This document shows positions 25,172 through 33,661 of a DNA stretch of 36,000 bases, piece after piece. The translations under genes were made by a program, and so were the position numbers. Under the pieces are notes generated by a model that was not told where the DNA came from, did not search any database, and was given only the letters and a program-made list of their open reading frames with translations. The stretch is from Caulobacterales bacterium (lineage in GTDB: Bacteria > Pseudomonadota > Alphaproteobacteria > Caulobacterales > Caulobacteraceae), in NCBI GenBank assembly GCA_016234625.1, contig JACRBD010000132.1:1-36000 (forward strand), read 5' to 3'. Position 1 is the stretch's first letter. Every line of letters starts with the position of its first letter.

Positions 25172-25524
25172 CCACCGACCTGCACGCTTTCGCCGCCGAA
25201 TGGGTCGCCGCCTGGAACGCCCATGACCTAGACCGCATCCTGTCGCACTACGCCGCCGACGTGGTGTTCGAGAGCCCGGTGATCCGCCAGCGCCTCGGCG
25301 AGGCCTCGGGTCAGGTGAGGGGGCTGGAGGAGCTGCGCGCCTACTGGTCCGGCGCCTTTCGGGCCTATCCGGATCTGCGGTTCGAGTTGCTCGATGTCCT
25401 CGCGGGCGTGGACGGCGGGGCGATCCGCTATTTCAGTCACGCGCGAGGTTGCGAGGTGGTCGAGGTGTTTCGGTTCGCGGCAAATGGCCTGGTTGAGAGC
25501 GCAAGCGCACACTACGCTGGCTAA
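25168..25524 (+). CDS. SnoaL/NTF2-like protein
   Basis: This is a 118-residue protein of the SnoaL-like NTF2 fold: FAAEWVAAWNAHDLDRILSH, then YAADVVFESPVI, and EELRAYWSGAFRAYPDLRFE with the typical cone-shaped alpha+beta pattern. Members include polyketide cyclases and ketosteroid-isomerase-like enzymes, as well as many non-enzymatic proteins, so the activity is open. It is translationally coupled to the upstream exported protein by an ATGA overlap. Its stop overlaps the convergent membrane-protein gene by four bases. Confidence 0.85.
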   Translation: MTTDLHAFAAEWVAAWNAHDLDRILSHYAADVVFESPVIRQRLGEASGQVRGLEELRAYWSGAFRAYPDLRFELLDVLAGVDGGAIRYFSHARGCEVVEVFRFAANGLVESASAHYAG

Positions 25525-26111
25525 AAGCTGACCTCGCCGCCCGACATGGCGGCCACCGCCAGGGGAAGATACAGCAGCTTTGTCGACAATACGAGCAAGG
25601 GAGCCGCGACCTGCACCCAGGTCTGTCGCATCCGGATCGCTGCGGCGGAAACGGCCAGGGACAGCCCAGTGAAGACCAACGCCCCGACGGGGAACGGCCC
25701 ATGATTCACAAAGGCGAGCCAGCAGATGTAGGCCGCCAGCACGATGGCGTAGACGACTGTCGCGCCGATATATTCAGCGCGATGCCGCTCGTGGAACGCC
25801 TTCAGGTCAAAGTCCTCGGCCGTGGCATCGCCGGGAGCCACCAGCTCGCTCTGCAGGAAGCAAAGCAGCGGCAGCGCCAGAATGGCGATGACCGTCAGAA
25901 CCGAGCTGGAGGTAATGTCTCGCATTCGAAAGCCGTCTATCCAGAACAGCACGGAATTGAACAGGATGATCGTCATCCAGAGTGCATGCGGCAGCGACCA
26001 GACGACGGTGTGCCTGCGTCTCACGAGTTTGGCGACGAAGACGACCAGGGCCGCGATGGCAAGCGACAGGATGAACGCCTCCAGGGCGCCGAGGTGTTCG
26101 AAGATGGTCAA
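25521..26111 (-). CDS. Hypothetical integral membrane protein
   Basis: This 196-residue protein has about six hydrophobic helices (LGALEAFILSLAIAALVVFV, HALWMTIILFNSVLFWIDGF, VLTVIAILALPLLCFLQSEL and others) with a central polar loop (DATAEDFDLKAFHERHRAEY). It resembles the many small uncharacterised inner-membrane proteins of alphaproteobacteria. No family or substrate is assigned. It is convergent with the SnoaL-like gene and divergent from the cyclophilin operon. Confidence 0.7.
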   Translation of the reverse strand: MTIFEHLGALEAFILSLAIAALVVFVAKLVRRRHTVVWSLPHALWMTIILFNSVLFWIDGFRMRDITSSSVLTVIAILALPLLCFLQSELVAPGDATAEDFDLKAFHERHRAEYIGATVVYAIVLAAYICWLAFVNHGPFPVGALVFTGLSLAVSAAAIRMRQTWVQVAAPLLVLSTKLLYLPLAVAAMSGGEVSF

Positions 26112-26234
26112 GATCGTTCCCCTCCGGATCCTGTGGTCAGTCTAGCGTCGGTCGCCCGGCGGTCCAGAGGGGCTTGTCGCCCGGGCCGGGGCGTTCTACG
26201 CGGGCTGACGGGGCCATTTGAAAGTACAGACCGC

Positions 26235-27110
26235 ATGAAATTCGCGCCGATCGCGCTCGTCGCCCTGCTGCTGACCGCGGCCACGCCGGCCCTCGCCGCC
26301 CCCAAGGCTCCGAAGGCGCCGGACTACCCGGCTGCCGACTGGCGCGTGGTCGACCCTGAAAACGTCATGGTCATCGACACCAACCGGGGCCAGATCCTCG
26401 TCGAGCTGGCGCCCTGGGCGGCGCCGGGCCACGTGGAACGGGTGCGCGGCCTGGTGCGCAGAGGCTTCTACGACGGCTTGACCTTCTTCCGCGTGATCGA
26501 CGACTTCATGGCCCAGACGGGCGACCCGAGGAACGACGGCACCGGCGGCGACGACAGCCAGCCGGACATGAAGGCCGAGTTCTTCTTCCGCCGCGGGCGC
26601 GAGACGCCGTTCACCTCCATGGGCCGGCTGGCCCCGGACCTGAAGATCCCTTCGCTCACCGAGGTCGGCTTCGTCGGCGGCCATGCGGTGCGAGGCGGGC
26701 CGAGCCTGCAGATGATGGCGGCCGCCGACGGCAAGGTGCAGGGCTGGCCGCTGTTCTGCGCCGGGACCCTGGGCATGGCCCGGGCCCAGGACCCTGACAC
26801 CGCCAACAGCCAGTTCTTCCTCATGCGCCAGACCTACCCGTTGCTAGACGCCAACTACACGCTGTTCGGCCGGGTGCTCGTCGGTCTCGAGGCGGTCCGC
26901 GCGATCAAGGTCGGCGAGCCGCCCGCGCCGCCGGCGGACGCCATGACCCGGGTGCGGATGCTCGCCGACCTGCCCGCGGGCGAGCGCAAGACGATCCAGG
27001 TTCTGGACACCGCCAGCCCGTCGTTCAAGGCCATCCTCGCCGCGGCGATCGCCGCCGGGAAGGGCCCGGCCGACGCCTGCGCCATCGACGTTCCCGTCAA
27101 GATCGGCTGA
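26235..27110 (+). CDS. Exported cyclophilin-type peptidyl-prolyl isomerase (first of three)
   Basis: This 291-residue cyclophilin has a signal peptide (MKFAPIALVALLLTAATPALA), so it is periplasmic. Active-site features are FFRVIDDFMAQTGDP (catalytic Arg, Met and Gln) and ANSQFFLMRQ; a Tyr stands where the usual active-site His lies. About 70 residues are inserted between the FMAQTGDP block and the MARAQDPDTANSQFF block, and a C-terminal extension of about 60 residues follows. The enzyme would catalyse proline isomerisation during envelope-protein folding. Start ATG 26235. The next gene follows by 10 bases. Confidence 0.92.
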   Translation: MKFAPIALVALLLTAATPALAAPKAPKAPDYPAADWRVVDPENVMVIDTNRGQILVELAPWAAPGHVERVRGLVRRGFYDGLTFFRVIDDFMAQTGDPRNDGTGGDDSQPDMKAEFFFRRGRETPFTSMGRLAPDLKIPSLTEVGFVGGHAVRGGPSLQMMAAADGKVQGWPLFCAGTLGMARAQDPDTANSQFFLMRQTYPLLDANYTLFGRVLVGLEAVRAIKVGEPPAPPADAMTRVRMLADLPAGERKTIQVLDTASPSFKAILAAAIAAGKGPADACAIDVPVKIG

Positions 27111-27120
27111 GGAGCCACCC

Positions 27121-27954
27121 ATGCGCTCGATGATCCTGCTCGCCGCCCTGCTGACCGCCGCGGCGCCGGCCGCGATGGCCAGGCCCAAGCCGCCGGCCGC
27201 CGCCGACTGGCGCACGCCGGATCCGGAAAGCATTCTGGTCATCGACACCAACAAGGGCCGGGTGATCGTCGAGCTGATCCCGGAGGTCGCGCCCGGCCAT
27301 GTGGAGCGGCTGAAGGTGCTGGCCCGCAAGGGCGCCTATGACGGCCGGACCTTCTTCCGCGTCATCGACCGCTTCATGGCCCAGACGGGCGACCCCTCGG
27401 ACACCGGGGAGGGCGCCTCGGACCTGCCCAACCTCAAGGCCGAGTTCACCTTCCGTCGCGACGCGACGACAGGCGTGGTGGTGGCCGCCAGTCCCTGGGG
27501 CACGGAGGAAGGCTTCCTGCGGTCCCTGCCGGTGGTCGGTCAGGCCTGGAGCTGGAGCGACATGACCCAGGACCACAAGGTCGCGACCTGGGGCAGCTAC
27601 TGCCCCGGCGTGGTCGGCATGGCGCGGGACGACAATCCCGACAGCGCCAACAGCCAGTTCTTCCTCATGCGCCAGCCCTACCAGTCGCTGGACAAGCGCT
27701 ACACCGCCTTCGGTCGGGTGATCAGCGGCCTGGACGCCATCCGCGCCATCAAGACCGGCGAGCCGGTGGCCGCGCCGCAGGATCGGATGGACCGCGTCCG
27801 CGTTCTGGCCGATATACCCGCCGCCGAACGACCGACGGTGCGGGTCATCGATTCCGCCGGACCCTGGTTTAAGGCGGAGATCGCGCGTGTGCGCAAAGCC
27901 AAGGGCGCCGACTTCTCGCTCTGCGACGTCAACATTCCTGTGGAAGTGAACTGA
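27121..27954 (+). CDS. Exported cyclophilin-type peptidyl-prolyl isomerase (second of three)
   Basis: This 277-residue cyclophilin with a signal peptide (MRSMILLAALLTAAAPAAMA) is homologous to the previous gene over its whole length: the same DWR-DPE opening, IDTNKGRVIVEL, FFRVIDRFMAQTGDP, an inserted middle segment, MARDDNPDSANSQFFLM, and a similar C-terminal extension. It probably arose by tandem duplication. Periplasmic. The GAGGAG ribosome-binding site overlaps the upstream stop region, so it is co-translated. The third cyclophilin follows by four bases. Confidence 0.92.
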   Translation: MRSMILLAALLTAAAPAAMARPKPPAAADWRTPDPESILVIDTNKGRVIVELIPEVAPGHVERLKVLARKGAYDGRTFFRVIDRFMAQTGDPSDTGEGASDLPNLKAEFTFRRDATTGVVVAASPWGTEEGFLRSLPVVGQAWSWSDMTQDHKVATWGSYCPGVVGMARDDNPDSANSQFFLMRQPYQSLDKRYTAFGRVISGLDAIRAIKTGEPVAAPQDRMDRVRVLADIPAAERPTVRVIDSAGPWFKAEIARVRKAKGADFSLCDVNIPVEVN

Positions 27955-27958
27955 ACCG

Positions 27959-28426
27959 ATGACGACCGACGCCGAAAACACCCTGTTGCTGACCACCGAC
28001 AACGGTCTGGTCACCATCAAGCTGCGCCCCGACCTGGCCCCTGGCCACGTCGAGCGGATCAAGGAACTGGCGCGGGAGGGCTTCTATGACGGCGTGATCT
28101 TCCACCGCGTGATCGCGGGCTTCATGGCCCAGGGCGGCGACCCGACCGGTTCCGGCATGGGCGGCTCGAAGAAGCCTGACCTGAAGGCCGAATTCTCGCG
28201 CGAACCGCATGTGCGCGGCGTCTGCTCGATGGCCCGCAGCAGCAATCCGAACTCGGCCAACAGTCAGTTCTTCATCTGCCTGGACGATGCGACCTTCCTC
28301 GACAACCAGTACACCGTCTGGGGCGAGGTGGTTGACGGCATGGACCACGTCGACGCCCTGCCCAAGGGCGAGCCGCCCCGCAGCCCCGGCAAGATCGTCT
28401 CGATGAAGGTCGCGGCGGACGCCTGA
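27959..28426 (+). CDS. ppiB: Cytoplasmic cyclophilin-type peptidyl-prolyl isomerase (third of three)
   Basis: This compact 155-residue cyclophilin has no signal peptide, as is typical of PpiB. FHRVIAGFMAQGGDPTGSGMGG carries the catalytic Arg, Met and Gln; MARSSNPNSANSQFFICLDD and TVWGEVVDGMDHVDAL complete the core. It lacks the inserted region of its two exported neighbours. It likely assists folding of cytoplasmic proteins. The same operon therefore places related isomerases in two cell compartments. Confidence 0.93.
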   Translation: MTTDAENTLLLTTDNGLVTIKLRPDLAPGHVERIKELAREGFYDGVIFHRVIAGFMAQGGDPTGSGMGGSKKPDLKAEFSREPHVRGVCSMARSSNPNSANSQFFICLDDATFLDNQYTVWGEVVDGMDHVDALPKGEPPRSPGKIVSMKVAADA

Positions 28427-28429
28427 TCC

Positions 28430-29008
28430 GTGACGCCCGCGCTCGAAGCGGCTTATGCGGAACCCCACCGGCGCTATCATTCGCGGGCGCATATCGAAGC
28501 CTGTCTGATCCTGTTGGCGGGCCGGGAGGGCCTTCCAGACCCGGACCGGCGGTTGCTGGAATACGCCATCTGGTGGCATGACGCGGTCTATGATCCGACC
28601 CGCTCGGACAACGAGGCGGTCAGCGCCGACATGGCCCGGCGCGATCTGACGGCGATGGGCGAACCGGCGGCCGTCGCCGACGAGGTGGCGCGGCTGATCC
28701 TGCTGACCAAAGGCCACACCGTGCCTCCGGGCGATCGGCTCGGCGCGCTGCTGGTGTCTATCGACCTGGCTGTGCTGGGCGGGGAACTGGCGGACTACGC
28801 CGCCTATGCCGCCGGCGTGCGGGCGGAATACGGCTTCGTGGCGGAGCCGGCCTTCCGCGCTGGCAGGGCGCGGGTGATGCAGCACTTTTTGGACGCCGAA
28901 GCGATCTATCCAGATCCGGCCTTCCGGGCCCGGCTGGAAACCCGGGCCCGGGCCAACATCGCCCGCGAAATCGCCGCCCTTACCGCCCCCGGCCCGGTAG
29001 CCGCCTGA
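28430..29008 (+). CDS. HD-superfamily-like metal-dependent phosphohydrolase
   Basis: This 192-residue protein has the COG4339-like pattern of predicted HD-type hydrolases: YHSRAHIEACL near the N-terminus and an EYAIWWHDAVYDP block with the His-Asp metal pair, then a conserved second helical part with SDNEAVSADMA. HD proteins hydrolyse phosphate esters of nucleotides or signalling molecules; no substrate is predicted. The GTG at 28430 is the start, three bases after the ppiB stop. Its 3' end overlaps the convergent crystallin-like gene by 29 bases. Confidence 0.82.
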   Translation: MTPALEAAYAEPHRRYHSRAHIEACLILLAGREGLPDPDRRLLEYAIWWHDAVYDPTRSDNEAVSADMARRDLTAMGEPAAVADEVARLILLTKGHTVPPGDRLGALLVSIDLAVLGGELADYAAYAAGVRAEYGFVAEPAFRAGRARVMQHFLDAEAIYPDPAFRARLETRARANIAREIAALTAPGPVAA

Positions 29009-29555
29009 TCGAGCTGATATTGTCGTTGGCGCCCAAGGGCTTGAGGTTGGGGTTGTCGGCGTCGAGGACCCAGCATTTGCCGTTGAAGTCGCGGCCGGTG
29101 CAGATCTGCCAGCTGCCGCGCAACACGCGAGCCGAGGTGATCTGATCGTCGAGGCCCGAGCCATAGAGGTCGGGGATGGAGTCACTGACCTCAAGCCGCA
29201 TGCCGCGATAATCCGGATTCTCGTAGACGATCAGGCCAGGAGCGCCGCCAAAGCCGCCGCCGCCCCAATTCGGGCCGTCGTCGTAACCCTCGCACTGCAG
29301 TTGGCCCCGGACGTTCGAGACCCGGCCGCGCGGGCAGGACCGGAAGTTCAGCTCGGTGTCAACAAAGGCGCCGCCCGGCGACTGGCAACGGCCATACAGG
29401 CGCCCGTTGAAGGCCGTCAGGTCACGGCAGCTGCGCTGGTAGGAGCCGTCGGGCAGGTCGTCATAGGCGCCCTGCCACGGCGGCGCGGCCATGGCTGGCG
29501 CAGCCAGGATGAACATGCCCACGGCAACGGCCGCCAGTCTGGCGAAATAGGTCAT
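28980..29555 (-). CDS. Exported CVNH and beta/gamma-crystallin two-domain protein
   Basis: This 191-residue protein has a signal peptide (YFARLAAVAVGMFILAAPAMA). The mature N-terminal part (about residues 30-88) fits a cyanovirin-N homology domain: GSYQRSCRDLTAFNGRLYGRC, then ELNFRSCPRGRVSNVRGQLQC, with four cysteines. After a Gly-rich linker, residues about 110-190 fit a beta/gamma-crystallin Greek-key domain, with LIVYENPDYRGMRLEVSD and GSWQICTGRDFNGKCWVLDA as the paired repeats. CVNH domains bind sugars and crystallin domains often bind calcium, so an envelope carbohydrate-binding role is inferred. The start ATG (29553-29555) has GAGGGGAG upstream. Confidence 0.8.
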   Translation of the reverse strand: MTYFARLAAVAVGMFILAAPAMAAPPWQGAYDDLPDGSYQRSCRDLTAFNGRLYGRCQSPGGAFVDTELNFRSCPRGRVSNVRGQLQCEGYDDGPNWGGGGFGGAPGLIVYENPDYRGMRLEVSDSIPDLYGSGLDDQITSARVLRGSWQICTGRDFNGKCWVLDADNPNLKPLGANDNISSIRRLPGRGR

Positions 29556-29616
29556 GACAGCTCCCCTCTGCTGACTCTTTGGCGACATCTAAGATGGGTC
29601 CGGGCCGCGCGTCCAG

Positions 29617-30600
29617 TCAGGTCGCGGGGGCGAGGGTGAGGACCACCGGATAGTGGTCCGAGCCCAGCTTCGGGCCACGCCGGACCCGCACCGTCCGCCA
29701 GGCCGGGCCGGCATAGATCTGGTCGATCGCCAGCAGGGGAAACGGCGAGGCCACGTGCAGCCGCGAGAAGTCTCCGGCCGGCCAGCTGGCGATGGCGCGG
29801 GTCCGGCGCTCCAGCCCGAACAGCCGGTCCTGCCGCCGCATGGAGAATGACCAGGGGGTGGAATTGAAGTCGCCGGAAACGATCAGTCGGTCTTTGGGGA
29901 ACCGCTCCAGCACCCTGGCGAGGCGCAGGGTCATGCGCTGCTGCGGCCCAGCGGGGTAGGGCCAGGTGTAATGCACCCCGACCACCGTGTAAGGCCCGCC
30001 CGGTGCGGGATAAGTCGCCCAGGCCCCGGTCAGGCGCGCCCGCGACACGCCCGACGCCAGGCCGCCTTCGGCGATCGGCGGGCGCCTGGACAGGATCATC
30101 GTCGAACAGGGCCATGGCTCGGCGCAGGTGGTGCGATGAGGGTAGCGCCCGGCGAGGGCCTTGGTGATGCCGCCGGACCTGGAGAAGCCCTCCTCCAGGA
30201 CGATGATGTCCGGGTCGGTGGCGAGGATCCACCGGGCGGTGCCTTCCGGGTCACGGTTGCGGCCCCAGACATTGAACTGGACGACCGTCAGCGACTCGCC
30301 GTCGATCTTGCCGCCCCGGGACTGCCTGGCTGTCAGTTCCGGGATCATCAGGGTCAGGGCCGACAGCGCGCCGACCAGCACCAGCAGGGGTGTTGATCGT
30401 CCCCGGCGGCCGGTGAGCGTCCACACCAGCAGCGCCAGCAACAGCCCGGCCAGCCAGATCGGCGTGAAATGGGTCAGGACGTCCAGCCTGTCGCTGAACC
30501 GCCCGCCCTGGGCCAGGAGCGCCGGGAAGGCAAAGGCGGCGGCCAGCACCAGGGCCAGGGCGCGCAGCAGGTCGGTCAGGGATTTGAGAATCGCGGTCAC
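29617..30600 (-). CDS. Endonuclease/exonuclease/phosphatase family protein with membrane anchor
   Basis: This is a 327-residue protein. The first 95 residues hold three hydrophobic helices (ALALVLAAAFAFPALL, WLAGLLLALLVWTL, LLVLVGALSALTLM). The catalytic EEP domain follows with VQFNVWGRN, DPDIIVLEEG (metal-binding Glu), GDFNSTPWS and the C-terminal SDHYPVVL Asp-His pair. The fold is shared by nucleases and phosphodiesterases; the membrane anchor and extracytoplasmic topology make a lipid or envelope phosphoesterase plausible, but this is inference. I favour the GTG at 30600; TTG at 30603 is an alternative one codon earlier. Confidence 0.85.
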   Translation of the reverse strand: MTAILKSLTDLLRALALVLAAAFAFPALLAQGGRFSDRLDVLTHFTPIWLAGLLLALLVWTLTGRRGRSTPLLVLVGALSALTLMIPELTARQSRGGKIDGESLTVVQFNVWGRNRDPEGTARWILATDPDIIVLEEGFSRSGGITKALAGRYPHRTTCAEPWPCSTMILSRRPPIAEGGLASGVSRARLTGAWATYPAPGGPYTVVGVHYTWPYPAGPQQRMTLRLARVLERFPKDRLIVSGDFNSTPWSFSMRRQDRLFGLERRTRAIASWPAGDFSRLHVASPFPLLAIDQIYAGPAWRTVRVRRGPKLGSDHYPVVLTLAPAT

Positions 30601-30652
30601 CAATCCCGTCTAGCATGGCGGGGGTGCAGGCCTGATGCAGCTGGCGTGAAGG

Positions 30653-31264
30653 TCAGTCGCCGACCCAGTAGGTGAAGGTCACCTTGCGCACGGGCTGGGC
30701 GCCGATCTTCAGGTCGCCGCTGAGCACGGTCGACTGGCTGGAGCCCTCGGCCTGCGCCCGCGCCAGGGCGGCCTGGTCGAAGGCCCCGACAAACAATACC
30801 TCGCCGAGCTTTGCATCCCTGCCCCGGAACGTCAGCTTGCCCGCGTCGAAGCTGTAGGCCTCCGGCAGCACCCTCAGGGTCACCGTGCGCCCCTCACCGC
30901 CCAGTTCGTTGGGGACCACCGGGCTGGTCAGGTCGTCGAACTGGATCAGGATCGGGCCGAAGGTCGAGCTGTGATCGCCCTTCTCCCAGGTCTGGAAGTC
31001 ACTGGGGGCGCCGATGGCCATGTGGGCGAAGCGGTAGTTGCCCACCTGGAAGGGCGTCGGGCTGAGATAGTAGCCAGAGGCGTCGAGGCCGGCCTGGTGC
31101 TTGAAACCCTCGGTCACATGCAGCGTGGGCTCGGCCGGGGCGGTGGCGGGGGTCGGCTGCGCCTCGGCGACCGGCGCCTCGGCCGGCGCGGCGGGCTTGC
31201 GGTTGCAGCCGGCGGCCGTCACGGCCAGCACGGCGGCGGCCAGGGCAAGAGTCCGGTAGCGCAT
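30653..31264 (-). CDS. Lipoprotein of unknown function
   Basis: This is a 203-residue lipoprotein. The signal [20 protein letters not shown] gives a lipidated Cys at residue 20, followed by an Ala/Pro/Glu linker (about residues 22-45). The folded domain has [20 protein letters not shown] and ends in VTFTYWVGD. No family is recognised. AAGGGGA six bases upstream of the ATG (31262-31264) decides the start. A longer antisense-like extension of this frame covers queA and is not coding. The gene is divergent from queA. Confidence 0.78.
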   Translation of the reverse strand: MRYRTLALAAAVLAVTAAGCNRKPAAPAEAPVAEAQPTPATAPAEPTLHVTEGFKHQAGLDASGYYLSPTPFQVGNYRFAHMAIGAPSDFQTWEKGDHSSTFGPILIQFDDLTSPVVPNELGGEGRTVTLRVLPEAYSFDAGKLTFRGRDAKLGEVLFVGAFDQAALARAQAEGSSQSTVLSGDLKIGAQPVRKVTFTYWVGD

Positions 31265-31363
31265 GGAAATCCCCTTGATATGTCGGGCCATCAACGCCAC
31301 GGCGACCGGTGTTTGTCTATCGCCGGCTTGACGTCGGCGCGCGGGCGTGGCGCTTCCGCCACC

Positions 31364-32461
31364 ATGCGTGTCGCCGATTTCGATTTCCATCTGCCCGAGA
31401 CCCTGATCGCTCTGCGGCCAGTCAGCCCGCGGGAAGCAGCGCGGCTGCTTCTGGTCACGCCGGGCGAGGCGCTGGCGGACCTGACGGTTGGCGATCTGCC
31501 GTCGTTGCTGCGGGCCGGCGACGCCCTGGTGTTCAACGACACCCGGGTGATCCGGGCCAGGCTCGACGGGCGGCGCGAGGCTCGCGTCGAAGGCGGCGGC
31601 GATGGTCATGCCGTCGCCGTCGAGGCGACCCTGCACAAGCGCCTGTCGCCCAACCGCTGGAGCGCCTTCATGCGCCCGGGCAAGCGACTGAAGGTGGGCG
31701 ACCGGGTCCGGTTCGGCGTCACGGGCGACCGGGCCTGCGACGGGGCGGCCCTGGACGCGACACTCGCCGCCAAGGGCGAGGGCGGCGAAGTCGAGCTGGT
31801 CTTCGACCTGTCCGGGCCCGATCTGGATATCGCCATCAACGCCCGCGGCCACATGCCCCTGCCGCCCTATATCGCCGCCAAGCGGTCGGAGGACGACCAG
31901 GACCGGTCCGACTACCAGACGGTCTACGCCCGCGAGGATGGCTCGGTGGCCGCGCCGACGGCCGGCCTGCACTTCACGCCCAACCTGCTGGCCCGCCTGG
32001 CGGCGGCGGGGGTGTCGCAGCACTTCGTCACCCTGCACGTCGGGGCGGGGACCTTCCTGCCGATGAAGGTCGATGACACAGATGACCACCAGATGCACGC
32101 GGAGTACGGCGAGGTGTCGGCGGCGGTCGCGGAGGCCCTGAACGCGGTGCGGGCGGCGGGCGGCCGGGTCGTCTGCGTCGGCACCACCTCCTTGCGGCTG
32201 CTGGAAAGCGCTACAGACGAGGGTGGCTTGATCCGGCCCTGGGCCGGAGAGACGGTCATCTTCATCACGCCGGGCTACCGCTTCCGCGCCGCCGACGGGT
32301 TGATGACCAATTTCCACCTGCCGAAGTCGACCCTGTTCATGCTGGTCAGCGCCTTCGCGGGGCAGGCGCGGATGCGCCAGGCGTATGAGCACGCCATCGC
32401 CACGGGTTACCGCTTCTATTCCTACGGGGATTCAAGCCTGCTATTCCGCGCGCCCTCATGA
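31364..32461 (+). CDS. queA: S-adenosylmethionine:tRNA ribosyltransferase-isomerase QueA
   Basis: This is a 365-residue QueA, slightly longer than the usual 350. It transfers and isomerises the ribosyl group of S-adenosylmethionine onto preQ1-modified tRNA, giving epoxyqueuosine. Signatures are [64 protein letters not shown] and [19 protein letters not shown]. The ATG at 31364 gives the conserved start; no good ribosome-binding site is apparent. The stop overlaps the tgt start (ATGA), so the two queuosine genes are translationally coupled. Confidence 0.96.
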   Translation: MRVADFDFHLPETLIALRPVSPREAARLLLVTPGEALADLTVGDLPSLLRAGDALVFNDTRVIRARLDGRREARVEGGGDGHAVAVEATLHKRLSPNRWSAFMRPGKRLKVGDRVRFGVTGDRACDGAALDATLAAKGEGGEVELVFDLSGPDLDIAINARGHMPLPPYIAAKRSEDDQDRSDYQTVYAREDGSVAAPTAGLHFTPNLLARLAAAGVSQHFVTLHVGAGTFLPMKVDDTDDHQMHAEYGEVSAAVAEALNAVRAAGGRVVCVGTTSLRLLESATDEGGLIRPWAGETVIFITPGYRFRAADGLMTNFHLPKSTLFMLVSAFAGQARMRQAYEHAIATGYRFYSYGDSSLLFRAPS

Positions 32462-33567
32462 CGGCCTTCCCCTTTGAAATCTCCGCCACCGACGGCGCGG
32501 CCCGCACGGGCGTCCTCAAGACACCGCGCGGCGATATCCGCACGCCGGCCTTCATGCCCGTGGGCACCGCCGGGACGGTCAAGGCCCTGACCGTCGACCA
32601 GGTGGCCCAGACCGGGGCCGACATCATCCTGGGCAACACCTATCACCTGATGCTGAGGCCCACGGCCGAGCGGGTGAAGCGGCTGGGTGGATTGCACCGG
32701 TTCATGCGGTGGGAGGGACCGATCCTCACCGACAGCGGCGGCTTCCAGGTCATGAGCCTGTCAGGCATCAGCAAGGTCACCGAGGAGGCGGTCACCTTCG
32801 CCAGCCATATCGACGGATCCAGGCACGTCCTGAGCCCCGAGCGGTCGATGGAAATCCAGGCCGATCTGCTGGGCAGCGACATCGTCATGCAGCTGGACGA
32901 ATGCGTCGCCTGGCCGGCCGAGGAGGCGCGTGCGCGCCAGGGCATGGAGCTCTCCGCCCGCTGGGGCACGCGCTCCAAGACAGCCTTCGGCGAGCGGGAC
33001 CGCCAGGCCCTGTTCGGCATCCAGCAGGGCTCGACCTTTGAAAACCTGCGCCATGAGTCCTCACAGCGCCTGACCGAAACCGGCTTCGACGGCTACGCCA
33101 TCGGCGGCCTGGCGGTTGGGGAGGGGCATGAGGCCATGTGCGAGGTGCTCGACTACGCCCCCGGCCTGCTGCCCGCCGACCGGCCCCGCTACCTGATGGG
33201 CGTCGGCAAGCCGATCGACCTGGTCGAGGCTGTGTATCGCGGCGTGGACATGTTCGACTGCGTCCTGCCGACCCGCTCGGGCCGTCACGGCCAGGCCTGG
33301 ACCTGGGCCGGCGCCCTCAACCTGAAGAACGCCCGCTTCGCCGAGGACGATACGCCGCTGGACGCGACCAGCGCCTGTCCGGCCAGCAGCGGCTATTCGA
33401 AGGCCTACCTGCATCACCTGATCCGGTCGGAGGAGATCCTCGGCCAGGTGCTGCTCAGCTGGCACAACATCGCCTTCTTCCAGTCCCTGATGGCGGCCAT
33501 GCGCGCGGCCATCGCCGAGGGCCGGCTCGAGGCGTTCCGGAAGGACTTTCGGAACGGGCTGGACTAG
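32458..33567 (+). CDS. tgt: Queuine/preQ1 tRNA-guanine transglycosylase Tgt
   Basis: This 369-residue Tgt exchanges the wobble guanine of GUN anticodons for preQ1, the step before QueA. Catalytic features are [20 protein letters not shown] and [15 protein letters not shown] with the nucleophilic Asp. The usual zinc site is C-x-C-x2-C plus a distant His. Here the corresponding residues are S305, C307, S310 and H336 ([11 protein letters not shown], with the His in LLSWHN), so two of three zinc cysteines are replaced. All other motifs are intact. The gene overlaps queA by four bases. Confidence 0.95.
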   Translation: MTAFPFEISATDGAARTGVLKTPRGDIRTPAFMPVGTAGTVKALTVDQVAQTGADIILGNTYHLMLRPTAERVKRLGGLHRFMRWEGPILTDSGGFQVMSLSGISKVTEEAVTFASHIDGSRHVLSPERSMEIQADLLGSDIVMQLDECVAWPAEEARARQGMELSARWGTRSKTAFGERDRQALFGIQQGSTFENLRHESSQRLTETGFDGYAIGGLAVGEGHEAMCEVLDYAPGLLPADRPRYLMGVGKPIDLVEAVYRGVDMFDCVLPTRSGRHGQAWTWAGALNLKNARFAEDDTPLDATSACPASSGYSKAYLHHLIRSEEILGQVLLSWHNIAFFQSLMAAMRAAIAEGRLEAFRKDFRNGLD

Positions 33568-33653
33568 GGGACATGTACCTTCAGGTACGTTTCCCCCAAT
33601 CGGGCTTCGACGGGGGCTGGCTTAGGGGACACGTACCTACGGTACATGTCCCC
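33567..33653. repeat. Two extragenic palindromic repeats after tgt
   Basis: Unit one (33567-33596) begins GGGGACATGTACCT and ends AGGTACGTTTCCCC. Unit two (33625-33653) begins GGGGACACGTACC and ends GGTACATGTCCCC. Each forms a hairpin of 13-14 pairs with one or two mismatches, and the two starts are 58 bases apart. They resemble REP sequences handled by RAYT transposases. They sit between convergent tgt and the minus-strand hypothetical gene and may serve as a bidirectional terminator. Confidence 0.6.
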
Positions 33654-33661
33654 GTCGGCGG

